Shown piece by piece: positions 1-8,510 of a stretch of 64,000 nucleotides of DNA. The stretch is from the NCBI GenBank assembly GCA_017480495.1, contig JAFVAQ010000036.1, forward strand, positions 81,840-145,839, read 5' to 3'. A program made the translations under genes and the position numbers. The stretch comes from Eubacterium sp. Its GTDB lineage: Bacteria > Bacillota > Clostridia > Lachnospirales > Lachnospiraceae. A model generated the notes under the pieces. It searched no databases. It was not told the DNA's origin and saw nothing but the letters and a program-made list of their open reading frames with translations. How positions within the stretch are numbered: the first letter of the stretch is position 1; each line of letters begins with the position of its first letter.

Positions 1-1602
1 GTTAGATTTAACGATGTCTGCTACCTTCTCGCCGTATACGTTATTAAGCTGCGAATAGGACTGAACTACCATGTTGAACCAGATTTTTCTGGAACGACCT
101 ACTGTGATCATCTTATCGAATTTCTCGATCTTAGGCATGTTACCAAACTCATCCAAAATGAAGTATACATTTCTTGGAAGAGATAGGTCCTCTCTTGCCG
201 ATGCAACCTTGATAAGTGCTTTATACATACAGAGAATGAACACAGCCGCGAGTCCGTGACGTGTATCCTTCTCGTCTGGTATCTTCATGAAGAGGGCAGT
301 TGGCTGGTCTGCGAACTTCTCTGCCTGGACGTCAGTTGCAGAGGTCAGACCACATAGTCCTCTATCATTAAACATATTTAGCTTGTCGAATGTAATCGAC
401 ATATATGATGAAAGTGTAGTATCTGCTGCTGACATAACCTGACGTGACAGTGTGTATGCCTGTGACAGCTTACTACGTTCCTCGAAATATTCCTTAAGAG
501 TCGCGAATTCATCCTCTGAATTCGTAAGTGCCTTATTAATATTGAAGAAATTGAATTTATCCTTAGTCATCTCGAGACGTTCATCCTCTGAATCCTCAAG
601 CATGGCAAGACAGGTTGACATAATAATTGATCTTGCACCCTTCTCCCAAACAGGATCCTTCTCGTTTTCGATAGGACATATAACAGATATCAGATCATTT
701 AAGTCCTCATACATTTCATCATAAAACTTCTGTCTGGTAACAGATACGTCATCCTGGCAATGACTCAGATCGGCGTAAGCATTTCCATGCCATTCCGCCC
801 ATGGCTTACCAGGCTCTCCCTCTCCGTCCATTCTCTTAAGGTCCGGATAGTTGGACATATCATCCTTGTGGAACTTGATACCCTTACCAGCCTCCACGTA
901 CTCCTGATACATATCCCAGATGCCATCAAGTGGATTCCATCTTGATGAAGAGTAGGTATCACGGAGATCAAGCAGAAGAACCTTATATCCTCTGGATACA
1001 AGATACTTTGAATGTAGATCAAAAAGCTCACCCTTAGGGTCTGTCATGATCATGGAGCTTCCAGCTGCTGTTGAAGCAAGAAGCTGAATCATAGGGTTAA
1101 TAAATGTGGTTGTTTTACCAGAACCAGTAGCACCGATAATCAGTGAGTGTGCACCTGGCAGGAAGTTAACCTGAAGATTGTTCTTCTTATCTAGCACTGC
1201 TCTTACAGGGATACCGTCCTTCTTAACATGGCTAAGCTGGTTATAGGTATGTCCAGGGAAATACTTATCTCTCTCAATATCTGTTAGGAAACGGCTGTTC
1301 TCGAGCGAACCCTCGACTACATCAACCTTACCCTTCTTACCTAGGAGACCCTTGGTAGATCCAAATATGTATCTATCCATGTTATTTCCTGACAGCAGGA
1401 ATATAAGACTGGCAAAAAATGCACCAATCGCACCTATAGCCCATGTCTGCCAATTAAGTAGCAGGGACCAATCTATTTTATAACCGCTTCCTTCCTCTAG
1501 CTGTTGAGGGGCCGTTATGAAGGACTGCACCACAAATCCGAGAAATCCGGCTATTATAATAAATAAAAATAGATAAATAAGTATTTTGTGAACTGTTTTC
1601 AT
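1..1602 (-). CDS. VirD4/TraG-type conjugative coupling ATPase (C-terminus outside window)
   Basis: This is the type IV coupling protein that docks relaxase-bound DNA onto a conjugation channel at the inner membrane. The 534 visible residues show two N-terminal membrane helices (about residues 7-29 and 52-71), a Walker A GATGSGKT at about 157-164, an MTDPKGEL segment soon after, and a Walker B region FILDEFGNMPKIEKFD near the cut end. This is the VirD4/TraG/TraD pattern. The start at 1602 is preceded by GGGGTGAATAA. The gene lies 130 bp downstream of a VirB2-like pilin on the same strand, which together suggest an integrative conjugative element continuing to the left. The stop codon is beyond position 1, so the length is unknown. 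Confidence 0.93.
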   Translation of the reverse strand, partial: MKTVHKILIYLFLFIIIAGFLGFVVQSFITAPQQLEEGSGYKIDWSLLLNWQTWAIGAIGAFFASLIFLLSGNNMDRYIFGSTKGLLGKKGKVDVVEGSLENSRFLTDIERDKYFPGHTYNQLSHVKKDGIPVRAVLDKKNNLQVNFLPGAHSLIIGATGSGKTTTFINPMIQLLASTAAGSSMIMTDPKGELFDLHSKYLVSRGYKVLLLDLRDTYSSSRWNPLDGIWDMYQEYVEAGKGIKFHKDDMSNYPDLKRMDGEGEPGKPWAEWHGNAYADLSHCQDDVSVTRQKFYDEMYEDLNDLISVICPIENEKDPVWEKGARSIIMSTCLAMLEDSEDERLEMTKDKFNFFNINKALTNSEDEFATLKEYFEERSKLSQAYTLSRQVMSAADTTLSSYMSITFDKLNMFNDRGLCGLTSATDVQAEKFADQPTALFMKIPDEKDTRHGLAAVFILCMYKALIKVASAREDLSLPRNVYFILDEFGNMPKIEKFDKMITVGRSRKIWFNMVVQSYSQLNNVYGEKVADIVKSN

Positions 1603-1677
1603 TTATTCACCCCGATTCAATATCAGAAATCGCTCTCCTGCGACTTACGAAAATCAAATTAATCTTATAACAGAATT

Positions 1678-1702
1678 GGGGATATAGGCTTACTATATCC
1701 CC
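1678..1702 (-). other. Intercistronic hairpin between pilin and coupling-protein genes
   Basis: The 130-bp gap holds a perfect 10-bp stem (GGGGATATAG / CTATATCCCC) with a 5-nt loop. Read on the minus strand it has no U-tract, so it is not a standard terminator in that direction. It could protect the 3' end of an abundant pilin message, or attenuate transcription into the ATPase gene. On the plus strand it is followed by a T-rich stretch, so termination of opposing transcription is also possible. Confidence 0.55.
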
Positions 1703-1732
1703 TAATCATTTTATTTTTATACTACTCTAGCA

Positions 1733-2176
1733 TTAATCCTGTGTTTGTTCAGCTGCTGGTGCTGATGTTGTCTTAGATGATGACTCCATCCACTTTGTAA
1801 GTGGGTCGATTGAAAGTCTAAGTGCAACTACCAGTATAAAGATAAGCAGGTATCCAATGATAGCTGTCTTGAGTGACTGCTTACGCTTCTCTCTCTCCTG
1901 TGGCTCCTCTGCCATAGCATACTTAACACCAAGCATGATACAGAAGATTGCACCACCTGCACCTACAATAAGTAGGATTGGTCTAATCAAGCTATTAAGC
2001 AGTGTCACGATTGGGTTTGCAACGCTTGAGAAGTCCGGACCACTTGCGAATACTCCAGTTGTATAAGCTACTGCTGCAAATACAGCTACAAGAGCAGCTG
2101 ATCCCATTTTAATAGCGATAACTGCCTTCTTGTTTGATGACACCTTCTTGATCATCTCTTTCATACTTGTCTTCAT
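1733..2176 (-). CDS. VirB2/TrbC-like pilin of the type IV secretion system
   Basis: A 147-residue small membrane protein. A charged N-terminus is followed by a helix (about 22-44) ending in VFASG, which looks like a signal-peptide cleavage region. Two hydrophobic helices follow (about 62-85 and 108-124), separated by a short charged loop (EEPQEREKRKQ). This two-helix, signal-peptide layout is that of VirB2/TrbC-type pilins, which form the conjugative pilus or channel. The start is preceded by AAGGAGGATGAAAG. It lies directly upstream of the coupling ATPase and has its own promoter with tandem 11-bp repeats. Assignment is from topology and context rather than a strong catalytic motif. Confidence 0.75.
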   Translation of the reverse strand: MKTSMKEMIKKVSSNKKAVIAIKMGSAALVAVFAAVAYTTGVFASGPDFSSVANPIVTLLNSLIRPILLIVGAGGAIFCIMLGVKYAMAEEPQEREKRKQSLKTAIIGYLLIFILVVALRLSIDPLTKWMESSSKTTSAPAAEQTQD

Positions 2177-2244
2177 TCTTTCATCCTCCTTGGAAAATAT
2201 GATATTTGTTGATAATTCTGCCTGATTAATTATCTTATGGACAC

Positions 2245-2280
2245 ATTATATCAGTAAAAGGGTAACAAAAGCGCAACAAA
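2245..2280 (-). promoter_or_regulatory. Pilin promoter with 11-bp tandem regulator repeats
   Basis: On the minus strand TTTGTTGCGCT and TTTGTTACCCT stand head to tail (9 of 11 positions equal). They are followed by exactly 8 bp and a perfect TATAAT at 2250-2245; no consensus -35 is seen. The same layout occurs at 6288-6323 before the SleB operon. Direct repeats with an 11-bp period placed just upstream of the -10 are how OmpR/SARP-type winged-helix activators work, and such regulators (4256-5059, 6385-7203) lie next to it. Confidence 0.72.
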
Positions 2281-2296
2281 TATTATATTTATTTTG

Positions 2297-3547
2297 TTAT
2301 TTTTGTTTATTCGGCTGAACAGCCATCATTTCAGGTATTTTAATGATGGAGTCTGTGCCCTCTGGAGACTTATTGATACTAAGCTCTCCCTTGCACATAA
2401 TGCTGAGTCTGGTCTTAACATTCTTGGTTCCAACGCTCTTATGCTTCTTCTGTGTTGCCAGCTTAGTCTGCTTACCATGTCCGCCATCAGATACCGCGAT
2501 TATTATAAATCCACCCTCTCTTCTGGTAGAGATTCGGATGTCATCTCCCTCTGTACTCATGCCTATGCCGTAATAAATGGCATTTTCTACTAATGGCTGT
2601 ACCGTAAGTGCAGGCAGATAGAAGTCGGTCACCTCAAAATCCTTATGCACGTGGAAATTCCTGGATGGTAGGATTTCGGCGAGTTCAATATATGTATCTA
2701 CATGCTCCATCTCCTGTTCAAATGGAATCATTCCATCATTCGTAAGAGATTCGAAGTTCTTCCTCAGGTAACCTGAGAAGCTGAATATTGCATTCTTGAC
2801 AGAGCCTGGATCCTCATCACACAGCAGTGCAATCTGCTGAAGTGAATTATATATAAAGTGTGGATGAATCTGTTCCATTAGGAGTGAAACCTTGTTCTCT
2901 GACAGCTCAACCTGACTGGTCAGTAGATCCTTCTCTGTATCCATCTGATATCCGAAAAAAACAGTCAGTAGGAATAGGATTAGTCCAAAACCAGCCAGCT
3001 CGAAGCGGGAATCCCCTATCCCGACCAGTGAAGTACTTATGGGGGCTATCAAGCCTGTGATAAATCCTAGACTCGCCTTGATACTCTTGGAGGATATCAT
3101 AAGCATTACCATCACGACTATATACTGTATCAGGAAGAATATATTGGCCAGGAAACGGCTTCCGCCGTAAACCGAGAAGCCTATAACCAGTACCGCAATC
3201 AGACACTGGAAGATGGTCCAGAAATATCCGTCCCATTCCTGTCCCTCTGAACGCTCTGTTTCTATGAAATAGAGTCCGAACAGTGGTGCCACAAATGCAT
3301 ACATGACCCAGGAGGCTATTACGTACTTGCTTCCTGTATATTGCTCGGATGACATAGACTGAAGCTGGAATGCTAGTCCTCCCATATTGACACAGACTGC
3401 CGCTATAAACCAGCCCATTCTACGACTGTGATTCTTCATCTGTATAGATACCAGCAGCACTACTATTGTCAGAATCATGGATACAAGTACGAATATTATA
3501 TTGGTTAATGTGTAATAATCTGAATACTGCTCAAATATTCTATCCAT
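2297..3547 (-). CDS. LytS/YesM-type sensor histidine kinase
   Basis: A 416-residue membrane histidine kinase. Several helices fill residues 15-200, with no obvious large extracellular domain, followed by a short linker. The His_kinase motif IHPHFIYNSLQQ puts the phospho-acceptor at about H230. A HATPase domain follows, with the N-box LTVQPLVENAIYYG and a glycine-rich VSDGGHGK. It is the last gene of SleB - response regulator - membrane protein - kinase; the gap to the membrane protein is 3 nt. Its likely partner is the regulator at 4256-5059. A second kinase at 7237-8478 is similar in layout. The signal sensed cannot be told from sequence. Confidence 0.9.
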   Translation of the reverse strand: MDRIFEQYSDYYTLTNIIFVLVSMILTIVVLLVSIQMKNHSRRMGWFIAAVCVNMGGLAFQLQSMSSEQYTGSKYVIASWVMYAFVAPLFGLYFIETERSEGQEWDGYFWTIFQCLIAVLVIGFSVYGGSRFLANIFFLIQYIVVMVMLMISSKSIKASLGFITGLIAPISTSLVGIGDSRFELAGFGLILFLLTVFFGYQMDTEKDLLTSQVELSENKVSLLMEQIHPHFIYNSLQQIALLCDEDPGSVKNAIFSFSGYLRKNFESLTNDGMIPFEQEMEHVDTYIELAEILPSRNFHVHKDFEVTDFYLPALTVQPLVENAIYYGIGMSTEGDDIRISTRREGGFIIIAVSDGGHGKQTKLATQKKHKSVGTKNVKTRLSIMCKGELSINKSPEGTDSIIKIPEMMAVQPNKQK

Positions 3548-3550
3548 CTA

Positions 3551-4246
3551 TTATATCTCTCCCGAATTGTATCTATACATGTAGTAGTCGTAGCAGAAAT
3601 TCTTGGTCTTAACGTATACCATAATAATTACTGTTACATAATAGATTACGACTGAGAGAAATAGCATTATACTTAGCTGTACAATTGGTCCCTTAGCCAG
3701 AACTATAATTGGAAGAAGTATAACTGAGAATACTAGAAATATAAGATGCGCTATGAGCCACAGCTTCTCCTGTTTCCTAGTTTCCTCCTCTAATTTCTTC
3801 TTCTCCATTTTCTTATATATATTAGTCATTCCTCTAAGCATATAGAAGATTGCCAGTAGAACTCCTATTCCAGGAGTAAGTCTTAGTACCGCAGCAAGTA
3901 TATCCATCGGTGTAGTCATTATTAAACTGTCCAACCACTTCGCAAATGCATATATGAGCTCTCCAAGCATATAGGTAAGTGCTGAATAATAGGCTATTCT
4001 AAACCACCTATTGATACCAAACATCCTGTACAGGCAGGTGGCTATGGCGCATATTATCAAGTATTCTATAACATTAAATGTCATGGATATCTCACTGGTG
4101 GATTCCAGGAGGCTACTCATCTCAGCGTAATTCCCCAGCATCAATATGAGGCACAATGCAACCATGGATATAATGGAGCCAACGAACAGTGCTAATATAA
4201 AATATGGAAATATTCTAAGAGTTTTTAAATCAACCTTGTTATTCAT
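3551..4246 (-). CDS. Polytopic membrane protein of the two-component operon
   Basis: A 231-residue protein with about six hydrophobic segments (around 12-34, 47-66, 75-98, 112-138, 165-187 and 189-212) and a charged loop KKMEKKKLEEETRKQEK between the fourth and fifth. I do not recognise a family. It lies 9 nt after the response regulator and 3 nt before the kinase, so the three are surely co-expressed. An accessory sensor or modulator of the kinase is a reasonable guess from position only. Nothing suggests enzymatic activity. Confidence 0.7.
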   Translation of the reverse strand: MNNKVDLKTLRIFPYFILALFVGSIISMVALCLILMLGNYAEMSSLLESTSEISMTFNVIEYLIICAIATCLYRMFGINRWFRIAYYSALTYMLGELIYAFAKWLDSLIMTTPMDILAAVLRLTPGIGVLLAIFYMLRGMTNIYKKMEKKKLEEETRKQEKLWLIAHLIFLVFSVILLPIIVLAKGPIVQLSIMLFLSVVIYYVTVIIMVYVKTKNFCYDYYMYRYNSGEI

Positions 4247-4255
4247 TCTAGGCTC

Positions 4256-5059
4256 CTACAGTGAATCCGGCTTCATAATAAGCTCACCCAGCGTCATCTC
4301 TGCCCATGAATATTGATTCATATATTCACCCATGAATGAGTTGATTGCCTGACTGTCACCCTTTAAGTAATTCAGGTAATCACAATCTACCGCAGAACAG
4401 TCGACACCGTATGCATTCCATCCCTTAACCAGGACCTTCTCTGCACCATTCTTAGAGAGATCATCCCTCAGAGCTGACAGGAAGACTCTAAGCTGCTTCT
4501 TCAGACTCTTGTCCTCTTCTCTATCCTCGAAGAGTGCCGCACACAGTTCTCCAATTGAGCAGAGCGCCCCTCTTCGATCTATCAGATAAGCAAGGATTTC
4601 CTTGCTTCTACTTCTCTTGAATTTAATCGGCTGATCATCCTTATCAAATACCTCGAAGTTACCGAAGCATTGAATTCGGAGTAAACCAGTTTTCTTAATC
4701 TCGACAGGATTTCGAAGGTTCTCCAGTTCTCTCTTAAGAGCATCGATTGTAGCAGGCTTGAGAATAAATCCACTTGCATGAAGCTGGAAGGACTGATATG
4801 CGAATTTCTCATGTCCTGTTACGAATATGATATTGGTATTTGGGGAGAGCTTCTTGATTTCCATCGATAGCTCCAGTCCTGAGATACCTGGCATCTCTAC
4901 ATCTAGCCAAGCTACATCAGGATTCTCCTCTCCTACATATTCCAGTGCTTTGTCTGCATCTGAGAATGGTACGTGCTCTCCATCCGGATCAAGCTCGTAC
5001 ATCATCTCAGCTATTTCCTGAGCTACATTTAACTGGTCGTCAACTGATACTGTTATCAT
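4256..5059 (-). CDS. Response regulator, receiver plus SARP-like winged helix
   Basis: A 267-residue regulator. The receiver domain fills residues 1-118, with acidic D7/D8, phospho-acceptor D53 (AWLDVEMPG), T80 and K102 (ILKPA). From about 125 a winged-helix domain of OmpR/SARP type begins (IQCFGNFEVF..., KRSRSKEILAYLIDRRG), followed by a short helical tail containing GEYMNQYSWAE. The regulator at 6385-7203 has the same layout and tail. SARP-type domains bind direct repeats with an 11-bp period, and such repeats precede both its own operon (6302-6323) and the pilin gene (2259-2280). The gap to SleB upstream is 26 nt. Confidence 0.9.
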   Translation of the reverse strand: MITVSVDDQLNVAQEIAEMMYELDPDGEHVPFSDADKALEYVGEENPDVAWLDVEMPGISGLELSMEIKKLSPNTNIIFVTGHEKFAYQSFQLHASGFILKPATIDALKRELENLRNPVEIKKTGLLRIQCFGNFEVFDKDDQPIKFKRSRSKEILAYLIDRRGALCSIGELCAALFEDREEDKSLKKQLRVFLSALRDDLSKNGAEKVLVKGWNAYGVDCSAVDCDYLNYLKGDSQAINSFMGEYMNQYSWAEMTLGELIMKPDSL

Positions 5060-5085
5060 TAGATATTCCTTTCTACTCTAATGTA

Positions 5086-6249
5086 CTAATGGAAGACATT
5101 TCCGCCTATGTTAACTCCTTCGATTCCGTACTGCTCGGCATACCATGCTGCCTTGAAGTAATAATTCGGTACATTTCTCTTGCCATCCAACACCTCCTGC
5201 GCCACCTGATAGCATGAAGTAGCCGGACCTCTCGCGAGAATTACAGCTAGTATACCTGTTTCGGCTGGTTCAAACTGATATGGTGCATAAACCACACCCT
5301 CAATAGTATTGGCGAAGTTGGGACTCTCAACCCGGTTCATAACTACGCTTCCTACAGCAACCATACCCTCATAGCTTACACTACCTGCCTCAGCCTCGAT
5401 TATGCCTGCCAAAAGTGTCAGCTCATAATCGTCATATGGATATGGAGTCGAATAATAGAATTCAGTTCCATCTCCTGAAAATGAGATTCCACTGGATGTC
5501 CCATCATATCCACGTGCACCTAGTATTTCTCTCTGCGCCGCTTCAAGCGCCAGAACCTCCGTTTTCAGCTGTTCAGCGAAGGCTTCTGCACTCTCTGCTC
5601 TCTCCTTTGCTTCCTCCATAAGAGAGCTAAGCTCATCCATTTGCTTAGACAGTTCCTTACGCTGTCCCTCCAGATTCTCAAGAGCGAGCTCCTTGTCATC
5701 CTTAAGCGATTTAAGAGCCTCTGTCTGAGTAGTCTCTGAATTCATAATCGTTTCGAGTTCAGATATCTTGGAATTGATATAAGCACTATAGGAATCTACA
5801 TATTCATCCTGATTAATCAGATCATCTAAGTCATCAGCATTTAGCATCATTGCTAGTGAATTATCCGTATTCATGGATTCATACATCTCACTGAGAGCAT
5901 TTCCCATCTCGGTACGTGCCACAGAAATCTTATCCTCTATCTCAATAAGGTTATTATTGGATATCTCGATTTCTTTATCTATCTCATCAATCTCGTCATT
6001 AGTGCGCTCTATTTCCTGAGATAGCTCAGCGATGCCACTATTGACTTCCTTAATTTCCTCTACCAGCTCTGCCGCTGTATTCTTATTTGCCTCTGCGGTC
6101 TCCTGCTGATCCTCGTAGTCCTTCCTCTTATCCTCGAGGGACTGGGCATTTACTGGAAATGCACTGAGAATGCAGGCTATAATCAGTAGAAGACAGAGTA
6201 CTGTATTCTTCTTAATGATTATCAATTTATTTTTCCTCACTGTCTGCAT
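5086..6249 (-). CDS. Secreted coiled-coil cell-wall hydrolase, SleB family
   Basis: A 387-residue exported protein. A signal peptide (KKNTVLCLLLIIACILSAFPVNA, split here as residues 14 to 35) precedes a long coiled coil (about 37-240), as in PcsB-type hydrolases. The C-terminal third is a SleB/CwlJ hydrolase domain: LLAGIIEAEAGS..YEGMVAVGSVVMNRV, with the conserved Glu in EAEAG, then YQFEP and the terminal ..NYYFKAAWY. Such enzymes cut peptidoglycan. As the first gene of an operon with a two-component system beside conjugation genes, a role in opening the wall for the transfer machine is likely. Spore germination, the classic SleB role, is the alternative. Confidence 0.85.
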   Translation of the reverse strand: MQTVRKNKLIIIKKNTVLCLLLIIACILSAFPVNAQSLEDKRKDYEDQQETAEANKNTAAELVEEIKEVNSGIAELSQEIERTNDEIDEIDKEIEISNNNLIEIEDKISVARTEMGNALSEMYESMNTDNSLAMMLNADDLDDLINQDEYVDSYSAYINSKISELETIMNSETTQTEALKSLKDDKELALENLEGQRKELSKQMDELSSLMEEAKERAESAEAFAEQLKTEVLALEAAQREILGARGYDGTSSGISFSGDGTEFYYSTPYPYDDYELTLLAGIIEAEAGSVSYEGMVAVGSVVMNRVESPNFANTIEGVVYAPYQFEPAETGILAVILARGPATSCYQVAQEVLDGKRNVPNYYFKAAWYAEQYGIEGVNIGGNVFH

Positions 6250-6287
6250 GGGTGCAGAATTATACCCACTTCTCGGTATACATCATC

Positions 6288-6323
6288 ATTTTACATAATG
6301 TTGTCCAACAAATGTCCAACAAA
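6288..6323 (-). promoter_or_regulatory. SleB operon promoter with perfect 11-bp tandem repeats
   Basis: On the minus strand TTTGTTGGACA occurs twice head to tail (6323-6302), then 8 bp, then TAAAAT as the -10 (6293-6288). There is no good -35. The half-site start TTTGTT, the 11-bp period and the 8-bp gap are the same as at the pilin promoter. Autoregulation by the response regulator encoded in this operon is the simplest reading. Confidence 0.72.
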
Positions 6324-6348
6324 AAAGAGGCTAGTATTTTAGCCTCTT
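6319..6348 (-). terminator. Rho-independent terminator after the second regulator gene
   Basis: A 9-bp perfect stem (AAGAGGCTA / TAGCCTCTT, 6325-6333 with 6340-6348) with a 6-nt loop and, on the minus strand, a run of six T. It ends the kinase/regulator pair lying to its right and abuts the tandem repeats of the SleB promoter. Confidence 0.85.
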
Positions 6349-6384
6349 CTAGAAGTTTTATTCTCTACATTTTGTCTGATGTGA

Positions 6385-7203
6385 TTAGTCGAAGCTTCTA
6401 TTTAGAAGTGAATTCGTGATATATCCCTCTGTGATGCTCGCCCAGGAATACGAATTCATATACTCGCCTCGATACCTGTTAATTACCTCGACGTCACCAT
6501 TCAAGAATCTATAGAGGTCGCAATCGATAAGCTCCGGAACAATCATCATATTTCCGCGTTCCACTCTTACTATATCGCTTATGCCATACTCCTTCAGTGT
6601 GTCTCTGAGGCTTCGTATGATTACATCCATCTGCTTCTGCATGGTTCTATCATATGTAGCGTCCTCCCAGAGTATATGGAATGCATCAGCTCTTGTCACG
6701 CTTCCTCCCTGTCTGTCTACAAGGTACGCCAGTAGCTCCTTCGCCCTGGCACGTCTGAATGTAATAGCCTTGCCATCCACATATACATCGAACTCTCCGA
6801 AGGTTCTCACCTCTATATGTGAGGTAGCCAGGATTCCAGTATTCGCACTCTGTGTTATGGCATACTTAACCTCTTCCTCTAGTCTATCCTTCGAGATTGG
6901 CTTCATTAGATAGCCTGAAGCATGAAGCTTGAATGCGTCCAAGGCATATTCCGAGAAGCCTGTTATGAATATAATAGAGGCTCCAGCGTACTTCTGCTTA
7001 ATTAGCGCCGCCAGAGCTATACCACTCATTTCGGGCATATCTATATCGAGAAATGCTATATCGATTGGATGATGCTCCATCCATTTTAGTGCCTCGGTAA
7101 TATCAGTGAAGCCCTTCACCTCATCAATCTGGCTGAGTTGTTCGCACATGGACACGGTCATATTAAGAATTAATTCTTCGTCATCAATGCATATTGCTCT
7201 CAT
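6385..7203 (-). CDS. Second response regulator, receiver plus SARP-like winged helix
   Basis: A 272-residue paralogue of the regulator at 4256-5059. The receiver has D7/D8, phospho-acceptor D53 (AFLDIDMPE), T80 (FITGF) and K102 (LMKPI). A winged-helix domain starts at about 128 (VRTFGEFDVYVDG, TFRRARAKELLAYLVDRQGG) and the tail ends with RGEYMNSYSWA. It lies 33 nt after its kinase (7237-8478) and ahead of a terminator. DNA targets are not evident next to this gene: I found no 11-bp tandem repeat upstream of the pair. Confidence 0.9.
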   Translation of the reverse strand: MRAICIDDEELILNMTVSMCEQLSQIDEVKGFTDITEALKWMEHHPIDIAFLDIDMPEMSGIALAALIKQKYAGASIIFITGFSEYALDAFKLHASGYLMKPISKDRLEEEVKYAITQSANTGILATSHIEVRTFGEFDVYVDGKAITFRRARAKELLAYLVDRQGGSVTRADAFHILWEDATYDRTMQKQMDVIIRSLRDTLKEYGISDIVRVERGNMMIVPELIDCDLYRFLNGDVEVINRYRGEYMNSYSWASITEGYITNSLLNRSFD

Positions 7204-7236
7204 ACTTTAATCCTCTCGCGATAAATCCTGATCTTA

Positions 7237-8355
7237 TTAATCCTCGATTGGTATGTGTATGGTAATCGTCGTTCCTTCATCCAGCTTGCTATCGATTGTA
7301 AGTGTACCATCACACAGCTTCTCTATTCTCTCCTTAACATTTCTTATTCCAATATGTGAGCTGTCAGCGGTACGTAGCGAATCTACATCGAAGCCCTTGC
7401 CGTTATCCTGAACAATAATTTCATGGTAGTCATCATATTTACGCGAAATGACCCTTACAACTCCCGATTTTCGAATACGAACACCGTGTCTGATGGCATT
7501 TTCTACCAATGGCTGTATGCTGAGGGCCGGGATATCAAATTCCGTATCCTCTGTATCATAATCTATTCTTATGTTAGGAAAACGAACCATCTCGATTTCA
7601 GCATAGGTTTCCGTATGCTCCAGCTCCTTCTCAAATGGTATTAAGTCTGAGTGGCTGAGGGATTCGATATTCTGTCTTAGATAGCTTCCGAATTTACCTG
7701 TTGTCTCCGATGCCAGCTCTGGGTCATTTAGACAGAGTGCTTGAATTGTCGAAAGCGTGTTATACATAAAGTGTGGCTGAATCTGGGACATCATTATTTT
7801 GATTCTCTGCTGTGCCTTCAGATCCTCCTCGTGTTCACGCACAAATTGCAGATGGAGCCAGATGTAGAAAGTAACACAGCTGGTAACCATTGTTACTAGT
7901 AGCAATCCCACTCTATAATCTGTCATGAAGAATGAGTCTATTATTGCAGACACCATTATTGCGATCACTATCAGAAATGGCATAATCATAATGAAGTTCT
8001 TCTTATGTTTATACCTGACTATTACCTGGCACAAAAGCCATATCAGAAGTACGAAGCTGATAAGATGACAGGTAAATCCAAGTGGACCACGCACGAAGTT
8101 ATTGTCCTCTGTTATTGTGAATGCAACATTACTAAATAGTGCCGTCAGGAATACCAAGGTATTAAGCGCCACCAGAACCCACGGACGTTTATCCTTATTA
8201 ACTATTTGCATGAAGCACACGATTATGACAGGCCGAATTGTATAATCATATATACTGGTCACGAGTCTGCCTTGAACCATATTCTCATATGCGAAGCACT
8301 CTCCCAGCTCCTGTGTGATGAGAAGCGAAAAAACCAGAAGTATGATTATCATCAT
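7237..8355 (-). CDS. LytS-type sensor histidine kinase, 5' end interrupted by an amber codon
   Basis: The uninterrupted frame gives 372 residues: membrane helices over about 1-170, the motif SQIQPHFMYNTLSTIQ with H195, and a HATPase domain with SIQPLVENAIRHG and VQDNGKGF. The frame stays open upstream apart from one TAG. Read from ATG 8478 it would add 41 residues and give about 413, close to the 416-residue sister kinase at 2297-3547, and would restore the missing first helix. ATG 8355 has no ribosome-binding site. The protein is therefore either made from an internal start, made by readthrough, or the gene is newly inactivated. Cognate regulator: 6385-7203. Confidence 0.85.
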   Translation of the reverse strand: MMIIILLVFSLLITQELGECFAYENMVQGRLVTSIYDYTIRPVIIVCFMQIVNKDKRPWVLVALNTLVFLTALFSNVAFTITEDNNFVRGPLGFTCHLISFVLLIWLLCQVIVRYKHKKNFIMIMPFLIVIAIMVSAIIDSFFMTDYRVGLLLVTMVTSCVTFYIWLHLQFVREHEEDLKAQQRIKIMMSQIQPHFMYNTLSTIQALCLNDPELASETTGKFGSYLRQNIESLSHSDLIPFEKELEHTETYAEIEMVRFPNIRIDYDTEDTEFDIPALSIQPLVENAIRHGVRIRKSGVVRVISRKYDDYHEIIVQDNGKGFDVDSLRTADSSHIGIRNVKERIEKLCDGTLTIDSKLDEGTTITIHIPIED

Positions 8356-8478
8356 TAACTTGCGGTCACGCTTGCCTATGTATGGATCCAGCAGACATGA
8401 AATTAGCGTAAAAAACAGCTACAGGAATAGAGCCACATATAGGGCTATTATATTTTGTGTATATAGAGAATCAAACAT
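8356..8478 (-). other. Missing 5' coding part of the kinase gene with in-frame TAG
   Basis: From ATG 8478 the frame reads MFDSLYTQNIIALYVALFL, stop (TAG at 8421-8419, codon 20), then LFFTLISCLLDPYIGKRDRK and on into the kinase at 8355. The hydrophobic helix spans the stop. The start lies 32 nt after dus and has a weak purine-rich stretch (GAAGAAAGCGAG) in front. Confidence 0.75.
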
Positions 8479-8510
8479 ATAGGTCTCGCTTTCTTCGAAA
8501 TCAACACCTA

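Noticed and set aside
765-1031. 88-codon minus-strand frame inside the coupling-ATPase gene
   Set aside because: It is out of frame with a clear VirD4 coding sequence on the same strand, and has no RBS or recognisable product.
6250-6265. TATAAT-like sequence just before the SleB start codon
   Set aside because: It would leave almost no leader; the TAAAAT at 6288-6293 with tandem repeats fits better as the promoter.
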